Source of the DNA: Nesterenkonia muleiensis
GTDB lineage: Bacteria; Actinomycetota; Actinomycetes; Actinomycetales; Micrococcaceae
Direction: 5' to 3'
Assembly: GCF_003600155.1 (NCBI RefSeq)
Contig: NZ_QWLD01000048.1
Coordinates: 25,338-89,337, forward strand
Length of the DNA: 64,000 bases
Below, piece by piece: positions 35,095 through 43,606 of this stretch (position 1 is its first letter; each line of letters begins with the position of its first letter). A model generated the notes under the pieces. The model did no database searches. It worked only from the letters and a program-made list of their open reading frames with translations, and was not told where the DNA came from. The translations under genes were made by a program, and so were the position numbers.

Positions 35095-36374
35095 TGGTGG
35101 AGCGTCTGGACAATTTCCGCCTGGAGGGCGTGATCGGGGTCGGGTCCTTCGCCACGGTGTACCGTGCGGTGGATGAGAGGCTCAACAGCACTGTGGTGGT
35201 CAAGGTCCTCGCGGAGAACCACAGCCTGAACCCGGAGATCCGCGAACGCTTCATCGCCGAAGGCCGGGCACTGCGCCGGGTGCCGGGATCTCATGTGACC
35301 ACCATTCACGATATCGGGGAATCCGACCGGCAGCAGCCCTACTTGGTGCTCGAGCACGCCGACCGAGGCACCGTGCAGGAGCGTGTCGACACGCTGTGGA
35401 GACAGGGATGGCGAGCAGGCAGGGAGGACGTGCTGGTCTTCGCCCGGCACTTGGCGGCAGCGGTGGACTCAGTCCACCGGGTACAGCTGGTCCACCGTGA
35501 CCTCAGTCCGGGCAACCTGCTGATCGCCAGTAAGCCTCCTGCGCTGAATGACGCTGAACTTACCGGCGACGAAGCCTCGGACCTGGATGCCCGGGTGGTC
35601 CGCTCTGATGAGCGGCTGCTGATCGCTGATCTGGGCATGTGCAAAGATTTGGCGATGAACTCCGGGCTCACCGTCTCCGGGGGTACCGCCGGCTTCCGCC
35701 CGCCTGAGCAGGACGGCCCCGGCGTCGTCGACATTCGAGCTGATATCTGGGCGATGTCTGCGGTGCTGCGCTGGCTGGCCCAGGACGCGGACCTGCCGGC
35801 GGGGCTGCAGAAGGTGCTCAAGCGGGGTCTGGCGACTAAGCCCACACGCAGGCAGCCCGACGCCGCGACCTGGCTGGCAGAGCTGGAGGAAGCCCTGGCT
35901 CCGCAGCCTGCACCGGATCCGGCTCAAGAACCAATCTCGGTGCATCCTGAGCCTGTGCCGGAGGACAGCACTGGTGCGACCAGTGCGGGATCCTTGCCGA
36001 GGGCGAAGAGCTCCACGGTGTGGAGCAGACTTGTGGTGGCCGGCATCGTGTTCTGTGCCGCTGCGGTGGGCGTGCTGGTCGGTCTGCTGCTGGAGCGTGG
36101 GGGCGAGGACGCCCCGCCCTCTTCAGCCGGTGGTGTGTCGATCTCCATTGCTGGTCCTGACCAGGTGGAGGTTGGCGAGCCGGCGGTCTTCACCGCCGAA
36201 ACCGAAGGCGCCGACTCCTGGGTGTGGGTGCTGCCCACTGGAACTTTCATCACCGATGAACCTGAGGCAGTGCTGACCCCCACCAGCCCGGGCTCTGCAG
36301 AGATTGTTCTGCGCACCCGAGCCCCTGACGGCTCGGACCTGGAGGTCCGCCACGCCCTGAGGGTCACCGAATAA
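35094..36374 (+). CDS. Transmembrane Ser/Thr protein kinase with extracellular PKD-like domain
   Basis: 426 residues. Kinase domain 8-268: Gly loop GVGSFATVY (15-23), Lys37, Glu56, HRDLSPGN with Asp136 and Asn141, ADLG at 178-181 in place of DFG, and PPE at 203-205. An acidic insertion of about 25 residues separates the catalytic loop and DLG. A Pro/Glu linker leads to one membrane helix (312-333), then an Ig-like PKD-type domain outside (about 345-426; VEVGEPAVFTAETEGADSWV). So topology is cytosolic kinase and external sensor. No PASTA repeats, so it is not PknB. Coupled to the sigma gene by TGATG. Confidence 0.88.
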   Translation: MVERLDNFRLEGVIGVGSFATVYRAVDERLNSTVVVKVLAENHSLNPEIRERFIAEGRALRRVPGSHVTTIHDIGESDRQQPYLVLEHADRGTVQERVDTLWRQGWRAGREDVLVFARHLAAAVDSVHRVQLVHRDLSPGNLLIASKPPALNDAELTGDEASDLDARVVRSDERLLIADLGMCKDLAMNSGLTVSGGTAGFRPPEQDGPGVVDIRADIWAMSAVLRWLAQDADLPAGLQKVLKRGLATKPTRRQPDAATWLAELEEALAPQPAPDPAQEPISVHPEPVPEDSTGATSAGSLPRAKSSTVWSRLVVAGIVFCAAAVGVLVGLLLERGGEDAPPSSAGGVSISIAGPDQVEVGEPAVFTAETEGADSWVWVLPTGTFITDEPEAVLTPTSPGSAEIVLRTRAPDGSDLEVRHALRVTE

Positions 36375-36477
36375 AGACATCTTCGACATCATGCAACCGA
36401 ATCGACTCCCGGACCGACGTATAGGTGACACCACCGCGGTGGCAGCAGAGCCAGAACGGAATTGAAGGAGACATTTG

Positions 36478-37257
36478 ATGAAGACTCGCAAACCCCTTTG
36501 CCAGGCAGTGACGGCTGTAGCGGCGCTCACCGCGCTGGCTCTGACGGCCTGTGCCCCGGATGAGGACTCTGCCGGATTCGAGGACGGTGAGCAGGCCGGT
36601 CAGGCGGAAGAGGAAAACGGCGAGAACGATGCCGAGGAGACGGAGGGTGATGACGGCCCGGAAGAGAATGAAGCCACCTCAGAGGATGCTGAGGACGTAT
36701 CCGGGGATGAGGACGAGGAGTCTCCGGCTGAGGAGGACGACACGGGATCATCCGCTGCTCAGAGCATCGACCGCAGCCACGAGGATGCTCTGGAGACCTA
36801 CAGCTATGAGATCCCGGACGAGGATATCGACGGTGAGCTTGAGGTCGGCGTCCATCCCATTGAGGTGGACGGGGAGGTCATGATGCTGACGATGTCCTTC
36901 CTCGCGGAGTACGACGAACGGGATACCTACACCTTCAACGAGCTGCACGGCCACGGGGGCGAGCCGAACATCGCCAACCCGGACGCTCACCTGAACCCTC
37001 GGCTGATCGACCGAGTCAACTTCAACGCGTACAGCGTGCTCAACCACGACACCAGCCGGCCAACCAGCATCAATTCTTACAGTTGGTGGTCCCAGCCGGT
37101 CCACGAGGTGCAGATGCACTCCGGGGAGCCCTTCTTCTACTGGGCCTACTACGCCGTGCCGCAGGATGATGTGGACTCCATCGACGTGGTGGTCAACAAC
37201 ACCGGGCTCTCTCATCTGGACATTCCCGTATTCCAGGATGTGGAGATCCAGCGATGA
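36478..37257 (+). CDS. Acidic lipoprotein of the sigma/kinase cluster
   Basis: 259 residues. Signal peptide with lipobox LTAC, lipidated Cys25. Residues 27-95 are almost only Glu, Asp, Gly, Ser and Ala, a flexible acidic spacer; the rest (about 100-259) is a folded domain of unknown family, with DERDTYTFNELHGHGGEPNI and YSWWSQPVHEVQMHSGEPFF, possibly beta-rich. AAGGAG lies upstream; ATG 36478 is preferred to TTG 36475. Stop overlaps the next start (ATGA). Presumably anchored on the outer face of the membrane, with the spacer reaching into the wall. Confidence 0.78.
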   Translation: MKTRKPLCQAVTAVAALTALALTACAPDEDSAGFEDGEQAGQAEEENGENDAEETEGDDGPEENEATSEDAEDVSGDEDEESPAEEDDTGSSAAQSIDRSHEDALETYSYEIPDEDIDGELEVGVHPIEVDGEVMMLTMSFLAEYDERDTYTFNELHGHGGEPNIANPDAHLNPRLIDRVNFNAYSVLNHDTSRPTSINSYSWWSQPVHEVQMHSGEPFFYWAYYAVPQDDVDSIDVVVNNTGLSHLDIPVFQDVEIQR

Positions 37258-37865
37258 TGTATCAGCTGGCCATACCCCGCACCGCCAGCTTGGTCGCCGC
37301 GGTGCTGACGCTGCCGGTTCTCTCCGCCGCGCCTGGTGCCGCGGAAGGGGCCCCGCCCCCAGACCCCGAGGAGGCGCACTTCCAGTACGAGGAGCATCTC
37401 AGCGAGAGCTTCCTCAACGACCACGTCTCCTCTCTGGACCCGGAAGAGTTCGTCCACGGGCTGGACCCGGAGGGTTTCGTGGAGACCTTGGCGGATACTG
37501 AGTCCGATGAGGAGGGCGTCATTGTGCTGGAGACTGACATCCTGTTCGACCCCAATGAGTGGGAGCTTCCCTCCACTGCCGGTTCCAGGCTCGCTGAGCT
37601 GGTCGAGGAGGTTCCTGAGGGGGCCTCGGTGGAGGTCAATGGGCATACCGATTCACGGCCGGTGGATGAGACCGTCTACGACTTCGACAATCAGGCGCTG
37701 TCGGAGAACCGTGCCCAGGCGGTGGCTGACGCGCTGGCTGATGAGCGTCCAGACCTGAACCTCACGGTTGAAGGCTTCGGCGACTCTGATCCTGCGGTTG
37801 ATGAAGATGAGGATGACCCGTCCACGTTCGCCGCCAACCGTCGGGTGGAGATCCGCCACGGCTGA
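37254..37865 (+). CDS. Secreted OmpA-domain protein 1
   Basis: 203 residues. Signal peptide (TASLVAAVLTLPVLSAAPGAAE), an acidic stretch, then an OmpA/MotB-type peptidoglycan-binding domain at about 98-203 (VIVLETDILFDPNEWELPST; VEVNGHTDSRPVDE; NQALSENRAQAVADAL; NRRVEIRHG). In a single-membrane organism this binds wall peptidoglycan from outside. Coupled to the lipoprotein gene by ATGA overlap. The TGA stop is followed in the same frame by the next OmpA gene. Confidence 0.86.
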   Translation: MMYQLAIPRTASLVAAVLTLPVLSAAPGAAEGAPPPDPEEAHFQYEEHLSESFLNDHVSSLDPEEFVHGLDPEGFVETLADTESDEEGVIVLETDILFDPNEWELPSTAGSRLAELVEEVPEGASVEVNGHTDSRPVDETVYDFDNQALSENRAQAVADALADERPDLNLTVEGFGDSDPAVDEDEDDPSTFAANRRVEIRHG

Positions 37866-37889
37866 CAAGAGGAGTCCCGCAAAGAAGAC

Positions 37890-38630
37890 GTGCTGGCTGC
37901 TGAGGTCGACAAGCCGGTCGAATTTGAAGAGTGCGAGGAGGCCACTGTCACTTGGCTCGATGACGTCGTGATCGAGGAAGAAGAGGTTCCCGGTGTTGAA
38001 GCTGAGACGGCCGAGATCGACGGTGAGACCGTCTGGAGTGAGACACCCTGGAGCGAGAGCCTCGAGGGCGGTGATAGTACTCCGACAATGAGCTTGCACA
38101 CCTACAGCAGTGACACCATGAGGATAGATACGGTTCGTGTGGACACCGAGAGGTTGGATACCTACCGCCTGGAGGGCATCGAGCACACCGAACGCTCCGG
38201 CGAGGACGAGTCTGTCTCCTGCACCACTGAGGGTGACGTCCTCTTTGGCAGCTTGGAGTTCGAGCTGCGTTCACACGCGGAGGCTGAGCTGGAGGTCACC
38301 GCCGATGAGATCGCAGAGCGCGACGATGATTTCATCATTAAGGTAGAGGGTCACACCGATGATGTGCCAGTGGATCCCGATCAGGACTTTTCCGATAATG
38401 ATGAACTCTCTGAGCTGCGCGCGGAGTCGGTGGCGCAGTGGCTGATCGATAACGCAGGAGTCGAGGAAGACATCATCACCGCCGAAGGCCTCGGCGAGGA
38501 CTACCCCCGGGCTGACAACGACACCGATGAGGGTAGGCAGCTCAACCGCCGTGTGGTGATCACCGTTCAGCCTGAAGACTACGAATCCAGCCTCGACTAT
38601 GAGCTGGAGGAAGGCGAGGGTGAAGGCTGA
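37890..38630 (+). CDS. OmpA-domain protein 2, no visible signal peptide
   Basis: 246 residues from GTG 37890. An acidic N-terminal half has a four-fold five-residue repeat (MRIDT VRVDT ERLDT YRLEG, about residues 76-95), then an OmpA-like domain at about 115-235 (GDVLFGSLEFELRSHAEAEL; IKVEGHTDDVP; ELRAESVAQWLI; NRRVVITVQ) and a Glu-rich end. The frame is open from the TGA of the previous OmpA gene (37863), so both are in one phase with only that stop between. No signal peptide, no alternative start and only a distant AAGAGGAG site (37867-37874). Either the two were one long secreted protein, or the start is mutated. Confidence 0.7.
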   Translation: MLAAEVDKPVEFEECEEATVTWLDDVVIEEEEVPGVEAETAEIDGETVWSETPWSESLEGGDSTPTMSLHTYSSDTMRIDTVRVDTERLDTYRLEGIEHTERSGEDESVSCTTEGDVLFGSLEFELRSHAEAELEVTADEIAERDDDFIIKVEGHTDDVPVDPDQDFSDNDELSELRAESVAQWLIDNAGVEEDIITAEGLGEDYPRADNDTDEGRQLNRRVVITVQPEDYESSLDYELEEGEGEG

Positions 38631-38712
38631 GCGAAGCAGGGCCGGGGCATCTCCGGTTCGGCAGATGCACCGGCCCCGGCGCGTGCACCGCGGTGGAGAC
38701 CAGTTCTGCGCC

Positions 38713-38718
38713 CATACT
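38713..38718 (+). promoter_or_regulatory. -10-like CATACT seven bases before the second lipoprotein
   Basis: CATACT at 38713-38718, seven bases to ATG 38726, no ribosome-binding site. Suggests this last gene is separately transcribed. Confidence 0.4.
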
Positions 38719-38725
38719 GGTGCCG

Positions 38726-39612
38726 ATGAAACTTGCCCGCCGTCGTTCTTCGGCCCCGCTCGCTGTCCTGCCGGTTGCTGCCATGGTGCTTGCCGGCTGC
38801 GAGGCCGATCTAGCCGGTGAAGACGGGCCGTTGGGCGGAGGTTCGCTCGATCAGTCGGTCTCCGATGCCCAGGCAGAAGCACCCGATCCTCTGGGCGAGC
38901 AGCTCTCCCATGAGCAGATGCGCGAGGCGCTGGAAGGCCACACCGGCGGAACGAGCGGGACGGTCACCGACACTGACGATTGGTGGCCGCATCTGCGCGA
39001 CCTCAACCGGGAACTCCAGATGCTCCGGGTCCAGCCCACCGACTGCAAGCCCTATGTCACCGCCTCCGCGCTGCCGGTCCCAGCAGGAGCACTCGGGGCT
39101 CTGACTGAGGACGGCGAAACCCAGACGGCATCTTCACCTTTGAGGACATGGCCTCCGCCCAGGATTACCTCCAGTCAGAGCGTGTCGGAGTGGAGCGCTG
39201 TGAGCAGCACACAGTGACCCGAGACCTCGGGGAGGACCGTTTCGAGGCCGAGACCGAGCTCACTGAGCTCAGCGTGCGCAGTGGTGCCGAGGACGGCCTG
39301 GCAGTGCGGCGGGTCATGGAGACCGAGGGCAACATCCAGCGCCACCTCGCCGTGCTGCTGCGTCAGGGAGCCCACGTGGTGCTCACCGCCGAGCCGGAGG
39401 AAGAAGGCCTGGACGAGGATGACGCTGTGGCCGACCTTGAAGCTGCCGCCGCGCTCATCCTCACCGACCTGGTGGGCGAGGAGATCCTCGCCCCTGAGCC
39501 TGAGCCTGAGCCTGAGCCTGAGGAGGATGAGGACGCAGGAGACGACGACGGCGATGCCGACGACGACGGGGAAGACGAGGGCTCCGAGGAGAGCGCCGCC
39601 GACGACTCCTGA
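38726..39612 (+). pseudogene. Second acidic lipoprotein, split by a frameshift
   Basis: ATG 38726 opens a lipoprotein signal (LAVLPVAAMVLAGC) and a domain to about DGET near 39118; the sense then continues one base earlier as DGIFTFEDMASAQDYLQSER and runs to 39612. The shift lies in AAACCC (39117-39122), where one base appears to be missing. Second part: VGVERCEQHTVTRDLGEDRF, FEAETELTELSV and a tail EPEPEPEPEPEEDEDAGDDD and more acidic residues. Rejoined it would be about 295 codons. The tail is encoded in part by five CCTGAG repeats. Recent mutation or sequencing error. Confidence 0.75.
39493..39522 (+). repeat. Five CCTGAG tandem repeats
   Basis: CCTGAG five times in a row encodes the Pro-Glu tail of the second lipoprotein. 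Copy changes would alter tail length without shifting frame. Confidence 0.85.
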
Positions 39613-39652
39613 AGCCCGCCCCACGCGCCCCGCGAGCTCTGGGGCCGCCGCT

Positions 39653-39710
39653 CATACTGCTGTTGTCAGTTCCGACACTCATGGGCGTCTGAACTGACAA
39701 CAGCAGTATG
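39653..39710. repeat. 20-bp perfect inverted repeat between convergent genes
   Basis: CATACTGCTGTTGTCAGTTC (39653-39672) and its exact complement (39691-39710) enclose 18 bases. It lies between the lipoprotein end and the converging DUF559-like gene, so a two-way terminator is possible, but the stem is longer than usual and has no T-run. A second element with the same 20-bp geometry but other sequence is at 60574-60641. Confidence 0.7.
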
Positions 39711-39732
39711 AATGGCAAAGAGCAAGGGTGCG

Positions 39733-40887
39733 TCAGCGGGTGCGCGGTACGCCGGCCTTCTGCAGCAGGCGCCAGAACGTCGGGCCGTTTTGCAGGTCAT
39801 TCCAGAACCAGCGCAGTGGCCTGTAGCCTAGGCGCACCAGCTGGTCCTGGCGCTTCTTCTCGCTGATCACCGCACCTGCTGGATCCTGTCCGCTGAGCCG
39901 CTGGGCCTGCCGGTACTTCAGGTCGCCGTCAAACTCTCCGGCGATCCCGGCGGCCTCCCAGCAGAAGTCCAGCAGCGCGGTGCTGCCGTCAGGCAGCCGG
40001 ATGTGCTTCTGCAGCTCCGGAGCCGCGAAACCTCCCTGGTGCATCAGAACCCGAGACCATGACTCTCCCACCGATCCGCTGCGGGCGTCGGCGAATTCCC
40101 AGGCCACCAACCAGCGCCGCAGCGCCCGCGATGACGGGATCACTGTCTTCCAGGGTGCAAAATCCTCTAGCGTGCGCGGCCTGCGGTCCTGGCACCTGCC
40201 TGCCTTGACAGCGTCGAGGATGCTGACAGCGGCCGCGAAATCCTCCGTGGCGCAGACAGTGTCCAGAACAGCAAGCTCCAGGGGCTCGACGACGACGGCA
40301 CTCTGGGACTCGAAATGATCGGTAGCCGGCGGCAGTACACGGGTCAGCGCGCCCAGATAGCTGGCGCGGGCCGAGGTGTTCTGCCTGCCGCCGGGGTTAC
40401 GCAGCGGCAGGGGAGTCAGGTGGCGTCGGGTGCCGAAGCTCTTGAAGTCACGGTCGGCAACGAGTTTCCGCCCTGCGGCAGAGGAGAGGGCGGCGCAGAG
40501 CGTGTGCAGGGTCTGACAGGGCGCGCTGCCGGTCATGCTGCCCGGGCTCCGGTATCCAGAATAGCCGGCGTTGTCCGTGCGCAGATTCACTACCTGAGGA
40601 GAGCGCAGCAAGGGCACCCCGTGGAGTGCCAGAGCCGTCTCGCGGCAGAAGATCGCATGACGGTGCTGAATGCCGGTGGCGGCTGCGGCGATCAGAAACC
40701 GTTCCCAGGGTGGACTCAGCAGCCATGCCGCAGAGCTGACGTACTGACCGCGGCGGACCCGGAGCATGCGTCCGTGCTGGACCTCTCTGCTGAGCCGCTC
40801 CCCGGTATGGCTCCCGCCAAAAGTGCGAACGGCGGTCACGATCGAGGCCTTTCCCGGTGGGTCATTGTCCTGCGAATCCCAGTCCAT
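39733..40887 (-). CDS. DUF559-like protein with possible AbiEi-type N-terminus
   Basis: 384 residues from ATG 40887. The N-terminal part (VRTFGGSHTGERLSREVQHG, LRVRRGQYV) resembles the winged-helix of AbiEi-type antitoxins; the C-terminal part has the Vsr-like endonuclease pattern of DUF559 (LDFCWEAAGIAGEFDGDLKY, QDQLVRLGYRPLRWFWNDL). Such proteins are scattered in Actinobacteria, often as singletons, with unproven function. The frame is open to 41013, but that extension looks non-coding. No partner toxin gene is adjacent. It sits where GNAT and proS would otherwise be neighbours. Confidence 0.72.
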   Translation of the reverse strand: MDWDSQDNDPPGKASIVTAVRTFGGSHTGERLSREVQHGRMLRVRRGQYVSSAAWLLSPPWERFLIAAAATGIQHRHAIFCRETALALHGVPLLRSPQVVNLRTDNAGYSGYRSPGSMTGSAPCQTLHTLCAALSSAAGRKLVADRDFKSFGTRRHLTPLPLRNPGGRQNTSARASYLGALTRVLPPATDHFESQSAVVVEPLELAVLDTVCATEDFAAAVSILDAVKAGRCQDRRPRTLEDFAPWKTVIPSSRALRRWLVAWEFADARSGSVGESWSRVLMHQGGFAAPELQKHIRLPDGSTALLDFCWEAAGIAGEFDGDLKYRQAQRLSGQDPAGAVISEKKRQDQLVRLGYRPLRWFWNDLQNGPTFWRLLQKAGVPRTR

Positions 40888-41065
40888 CCTGCCATTCTGA
40901 TCAACATCGCCCAGGGCGGCCAGGGGGTGCTGCAGATCTGTGGAAAACCCGGATACGGCAACGTTCAGACACTTGTTGACCGGTACTACACCCATGAGAG
41001 TAGGACTGGTCAACAGGCGTATGAAAGGGTGAGATCTGCTGACTGGGTGAGGAGCAGAGGAGTCT

Positions 41066-42898
41066 TCAGAGGAGTGAAGCGGCGCGCTCGATCAGGTGAG
41101 GGACTGCGTCGTCGAGGGCGACATTCTGCGCCTCGCCGCTGCGCCGGTCCTTGACCTCGATCTTTCCCTCGGACAGCCCGCGGCCCACCACCACAATGGT
41201 CGGCACGCCTAGCAGCTCGGCATCGCCGAACTTCACTCCGGGGGAGACCTTGGGCCGGTCGTCGTAGATGACCTTGAGCCCGGCCGAATCCAGCTCAGAG
41301 GCCAGCTTCTCAGCAGCCTCGTAGACCTCTGAGCCCTTGCCGGTGGCCACCAGGTGGACATCGGCCGGCGCCACGGTCGAGGGCCAGATGATGCCCTTGT
41401 CATCATGATTGGCCTCCACCAGCGCCGCCATCGCCCGGGTGACGCCGAAGCCGTAGGAACCCATGGCCACGGTGGACTGCTTGCCGTTCTCATCCAGCAC
41501 CTTCAGGTCCAGGACCTCAGAGAAGTATCGGCCGAGCATGAAGATATGGCCCAGCTCGATGCCGCGGCGGGTGGTCAGCGGACCGGAGCCGTCTGGGGCG
41601 GGGTCGCCGTCGCGCACCACCACGGACTCGATGGTGTCGTCCCAGGTGAAGTCGCGGCCGGCCACCAGGCCGAAGACATGCTGATCCTGCGCGTTGGCCC
41701 CGGTAATCCACCGGCTGCCGGAAACGATCCGGGGATCGGCCAGGTAAGGGATCCCGGTAGCGGATTCGGCACCCAGATAGGGCGCTTCCAGGCTCAGCCC
41801 GGGGCCGATGTAGCCACGCACCAGACCAGGATTCTTCGCCAGATCTGCGGCCTCCGCGGCCTCCACGGAGACCTCCCCGGCAACACCCAGCTTGGCGCCG
41901 ATCGTGGCATCCGCCCGTTTGAGGTCCACCTCGCGATCGCCAGGCACGGCGATGACGGCCACCCGGCGCTCACCTTCGGGAGTCACCACCGCGACCACCA
42001 CGTTCTTCAGCGTGTCGGCGGCAGTCCAGGCCCGGTCCTGGCGCCCATGGTCAGCATTGGCCGCGTCCACCAGAGTCTCAATAGTGTCCGTGCCGGGGGT
42101 GTGGTGTACCACCGCGGCGGGGGCGTCGTCGTACTCCACCGGCTCAGGCGGAACACTGGTGACCGCCTCCACATTGGCCCGGTAGCCGCCGTCGGACTCC
42201 ACAAAGGTGTCCTCGCCGATCTCACACGGGAAGAGGAACTCCTCAGAGGCGGATCCGCCCATGTTCCCGTTGTCGGCGGCCACTGGTACCGCAGGCAGAC
42301 CCAGGCGCTCAAAGATCCGGATGTAGGCCGCACGGTGGGCGGCGTATGCGGCCTGCTGGTCCTCATCAGTCACCGCGAAGGAATAGGAGTCCTTCATGAT
42401 GAACTCCCTACCGCGCAGCAGCCCGGCGCGCGGGCGGGCCTCATCGCGGTACTTGGTCTGGATCTGGTAGAGGTTCACCGGCAGGTCCTTGTACGAGCTG
42501 TACAGGTCCTTCACCAACAGGGTGAACATCTCCTCATGGGTGGGTGCGAGCAGATAGTTGGGCCGGCGGACCCGCGGCTCCACCTCCTCCGACTTCCGGT
42601 CCCCGAGCACAAAGATGCCGTCGCCGTAGGTTTTCCACCGTCCGGAAGCCTCATAGGGCTCCTTCGGCAGCAGGGCGGGGAAATGGACCTCTTGAGCCCC
42701 GATGGCATCCATCTCCTCGCGCACCACCTGCTCGATCCTGCGCAGCACGTTCAGCCCCAGTGGCAGCCAGGAATAGATCCCCGGGGCCGCACGGCGGATA
42801 TAGCCGGCGCGCACCAGCAGCCGGTGGCTGGCCACCTCGGCATCAACAGGGTTGTCGCGCAGAGTGCGCAGGAAAAGCTGGGACAGGCGTGTGGTCAT
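41066..42898 (-). CDS. proS: Prolyl-tRNA synthetase
   Basis: 610 residues, bacterial-type class II enzyme with the editing insertion. Motif 2 region [20 protein letters not shown], motif 3 [16 protein letters not shown], and a C-terminal anticodon-binding domain ([20 protein letters not shown]). The insertion (about 230-390) includes [20 protein letters not shown] of the YbaK-like editing fold. ATG 42898 ([10 protein letters not shown]) has no ribosome-binding site but a TAGACT seven bases upstream, so the frame extension to 42952 is rejected. Divergent from rimP, with 54 bases between start codons. Confidence 0.95.
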   Translation of the reverse strand: MTTRLSQLFLRTLRDNPVDAEVASHRLLVRAGYIRRAAPGIYSWLPLGLNVLRRIEQVVREEMDAIGAQEVHFPALLPKEPYEASGRWKTYGDGIFVLGDRKSEEVEPRVRRPNYLLAPTHEEMFTLLVKDLYSSYKDLPVNLYQIQTKYRDEARPRAGLLRGREFIMKDSYSFAVTDEDQQAAYAAHRAAYIRIFERLGLPAVPVAADNGNMGGSASEEFLFPCEIGEDTFVESDGGYRANVEAVTSVPPEPVEYDDAPAAVVHHTPGTDTIETLVDAANADHGRQDRAWTAADTLKNVVVAVVTPEGERRVAVIAVPGDREVDLKRADATIGAKLGVAGEVSVEAAEAADLAKNPGLVRGYIGPGLSLEAPYLGAESATGIPYLADPRIVSGSRWITGANAQDQHVFGLVAGRDFTWDDTIESVVVRDGDPAPDGSGPLTTRRGIELGHIFMLGRYFSEVLDLKVLDENGKQSTVAMGSYGFGVTRAMAALVEANHDDKGIIWPSTVAPADVHLVATGKGSEVYEAAEKLASELDSAGLKVIYDDRPKVSPGVKFGDAELLGVPTIVVVGRGLSEGKIEVKDRRSGEAQNVALDDAVPHLIERAASLL

Positions 42899-42952
42899 GT
42901 CAACGAGTCTAATCGGCTTGAAGCGCGCTGCCTGTTTGGCACAATGAGACAT
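42899..42952. promoter_or_regulatory. Compact divergent proS/rimP promoter region
   Basis: 54 bases between two start codons. On the minus strand TAGACT (42911-42906) is seven bases from the proS ATG. On the plus strand TTGAAG (42918-42923), a 16-base spacer and CACAAT (42940-42945) are seven bases from the rimP ATG. The two RNA polymerase sites would overlap, so only one could be used at a time. Confidence 0.55.
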
Positions 42953-43543
42953 ATGGCAGTTCCACCACGCGCCTCAGCCGCACACCGGTTCAAGGACGCC
43001 CGCTCCCAGCAGCTGGCCACCCTGGTCGAACCGACCGTCACCGCCCATGGGCTCTATCTCGAAGAGCTGGTGCTGGCCACCAAGGGAGAGCGCACTGCAC
43101 TGCAGGTGGTGGTCGATCACCTGCACGGCACGGCGAACGTGGAGCTGGACACCATCGCCGGGCTCTCCGAGGCTCTCTCAGTGGTGTTGGACAAGGCGGA
43201 GAGCCGGGCCGATGACGCCGCCGCACCGCTGGCTGGGCTGAAGAACTACGAACTGGAGGTCACCACCCCCGGCGCCACTCGGCCGCTGACCGAGCCCAGG
43301 CACTTCCGGCGTAACATTGGGCGGGTCTTGGAGATTGACCGCACTGCGCAAGCACGGCCCGCAGGCGCGGCTGCGATGACTGCGCGGCTCAAAGATGTGG
43401 ACGAGGAAGGCGTTGTGGTCGCCGAGATCACGCCGCCGCCGAAAAAAGGCATGAAGCCGAAGATCGGTGCTGACACACACATCAGCTTCGAATCCATCGC
43501 TCGTGCCCGCGTCCAGGTAGAGTTTTCTCACACGGAACCGTAA
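42953..43543 (+). CDS. rimP: Ribosome maturation factor RimP
   Basis: 196 residues; needed for 30S assembly. N-terminal domain with [50 protein letters not shown], and [20 protein letters not shown] which is the RimP hallmark; the C-terminal SH3-like part contains [15 protein letters not shown]. The first 15 residues are an unconserved extension. ATG 42953 fits the CACAAT element seven bases upstream. The gene leads rimP-nusA-ylxR-infB. Confidence 0.93.
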   Translation: MAVPPRASAAHRFKDARSQQLATLVEPTVTAHGLYLEELVLATKGERTALQVVVDHLHGTANVELDTIAGLSEALSVVLDKAESRADDAAAPLAGLKNYELEVTTPGATRPLTEPRHFRRNIGRVLEIDRTAQARPAGAAAMTARLKDVDEEGVVVAEITPPPKKGMKPKIGADTHISFESIARARVQVEFSHTEP

Positions 43544-43606
43544 TACGCGGCCGCGGTGCGGCGGCGCGCGGCCCGAACCCACAGGGCAGACTGACCGGAG
43601 GCACAA

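Noticed and set aside
39116..39124. Programmed -1 frameshift at AAACCCA
   Set aside because: The heptamer looks slippery, but its phase relative to the upstream reading frame is wrong for X-XXY-YYZ slippage; a plain one-base loss fits better.
39493..39522. CRISPR or minisatellite array
   Set aside because: Five CCTGAG hexamers coding Pro-Glu in a lipoprotein tail; no spacers. No CRISPR-like array anywhere in the window.
39733..40887. Complete AbiE-type toxin-antitoxin system
   Set aside because: The N-terminus resembles an AbiEi winged helix, but no nucleotidyltransferase toxin gene is adjacent; the C-terminus is DUF559-like.
41354..42952. 729-codon frame ending in rimP on the plus strand
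   Set aside because: The first 530 codons are the antisense of proS; only the part from 42953 is rimP.
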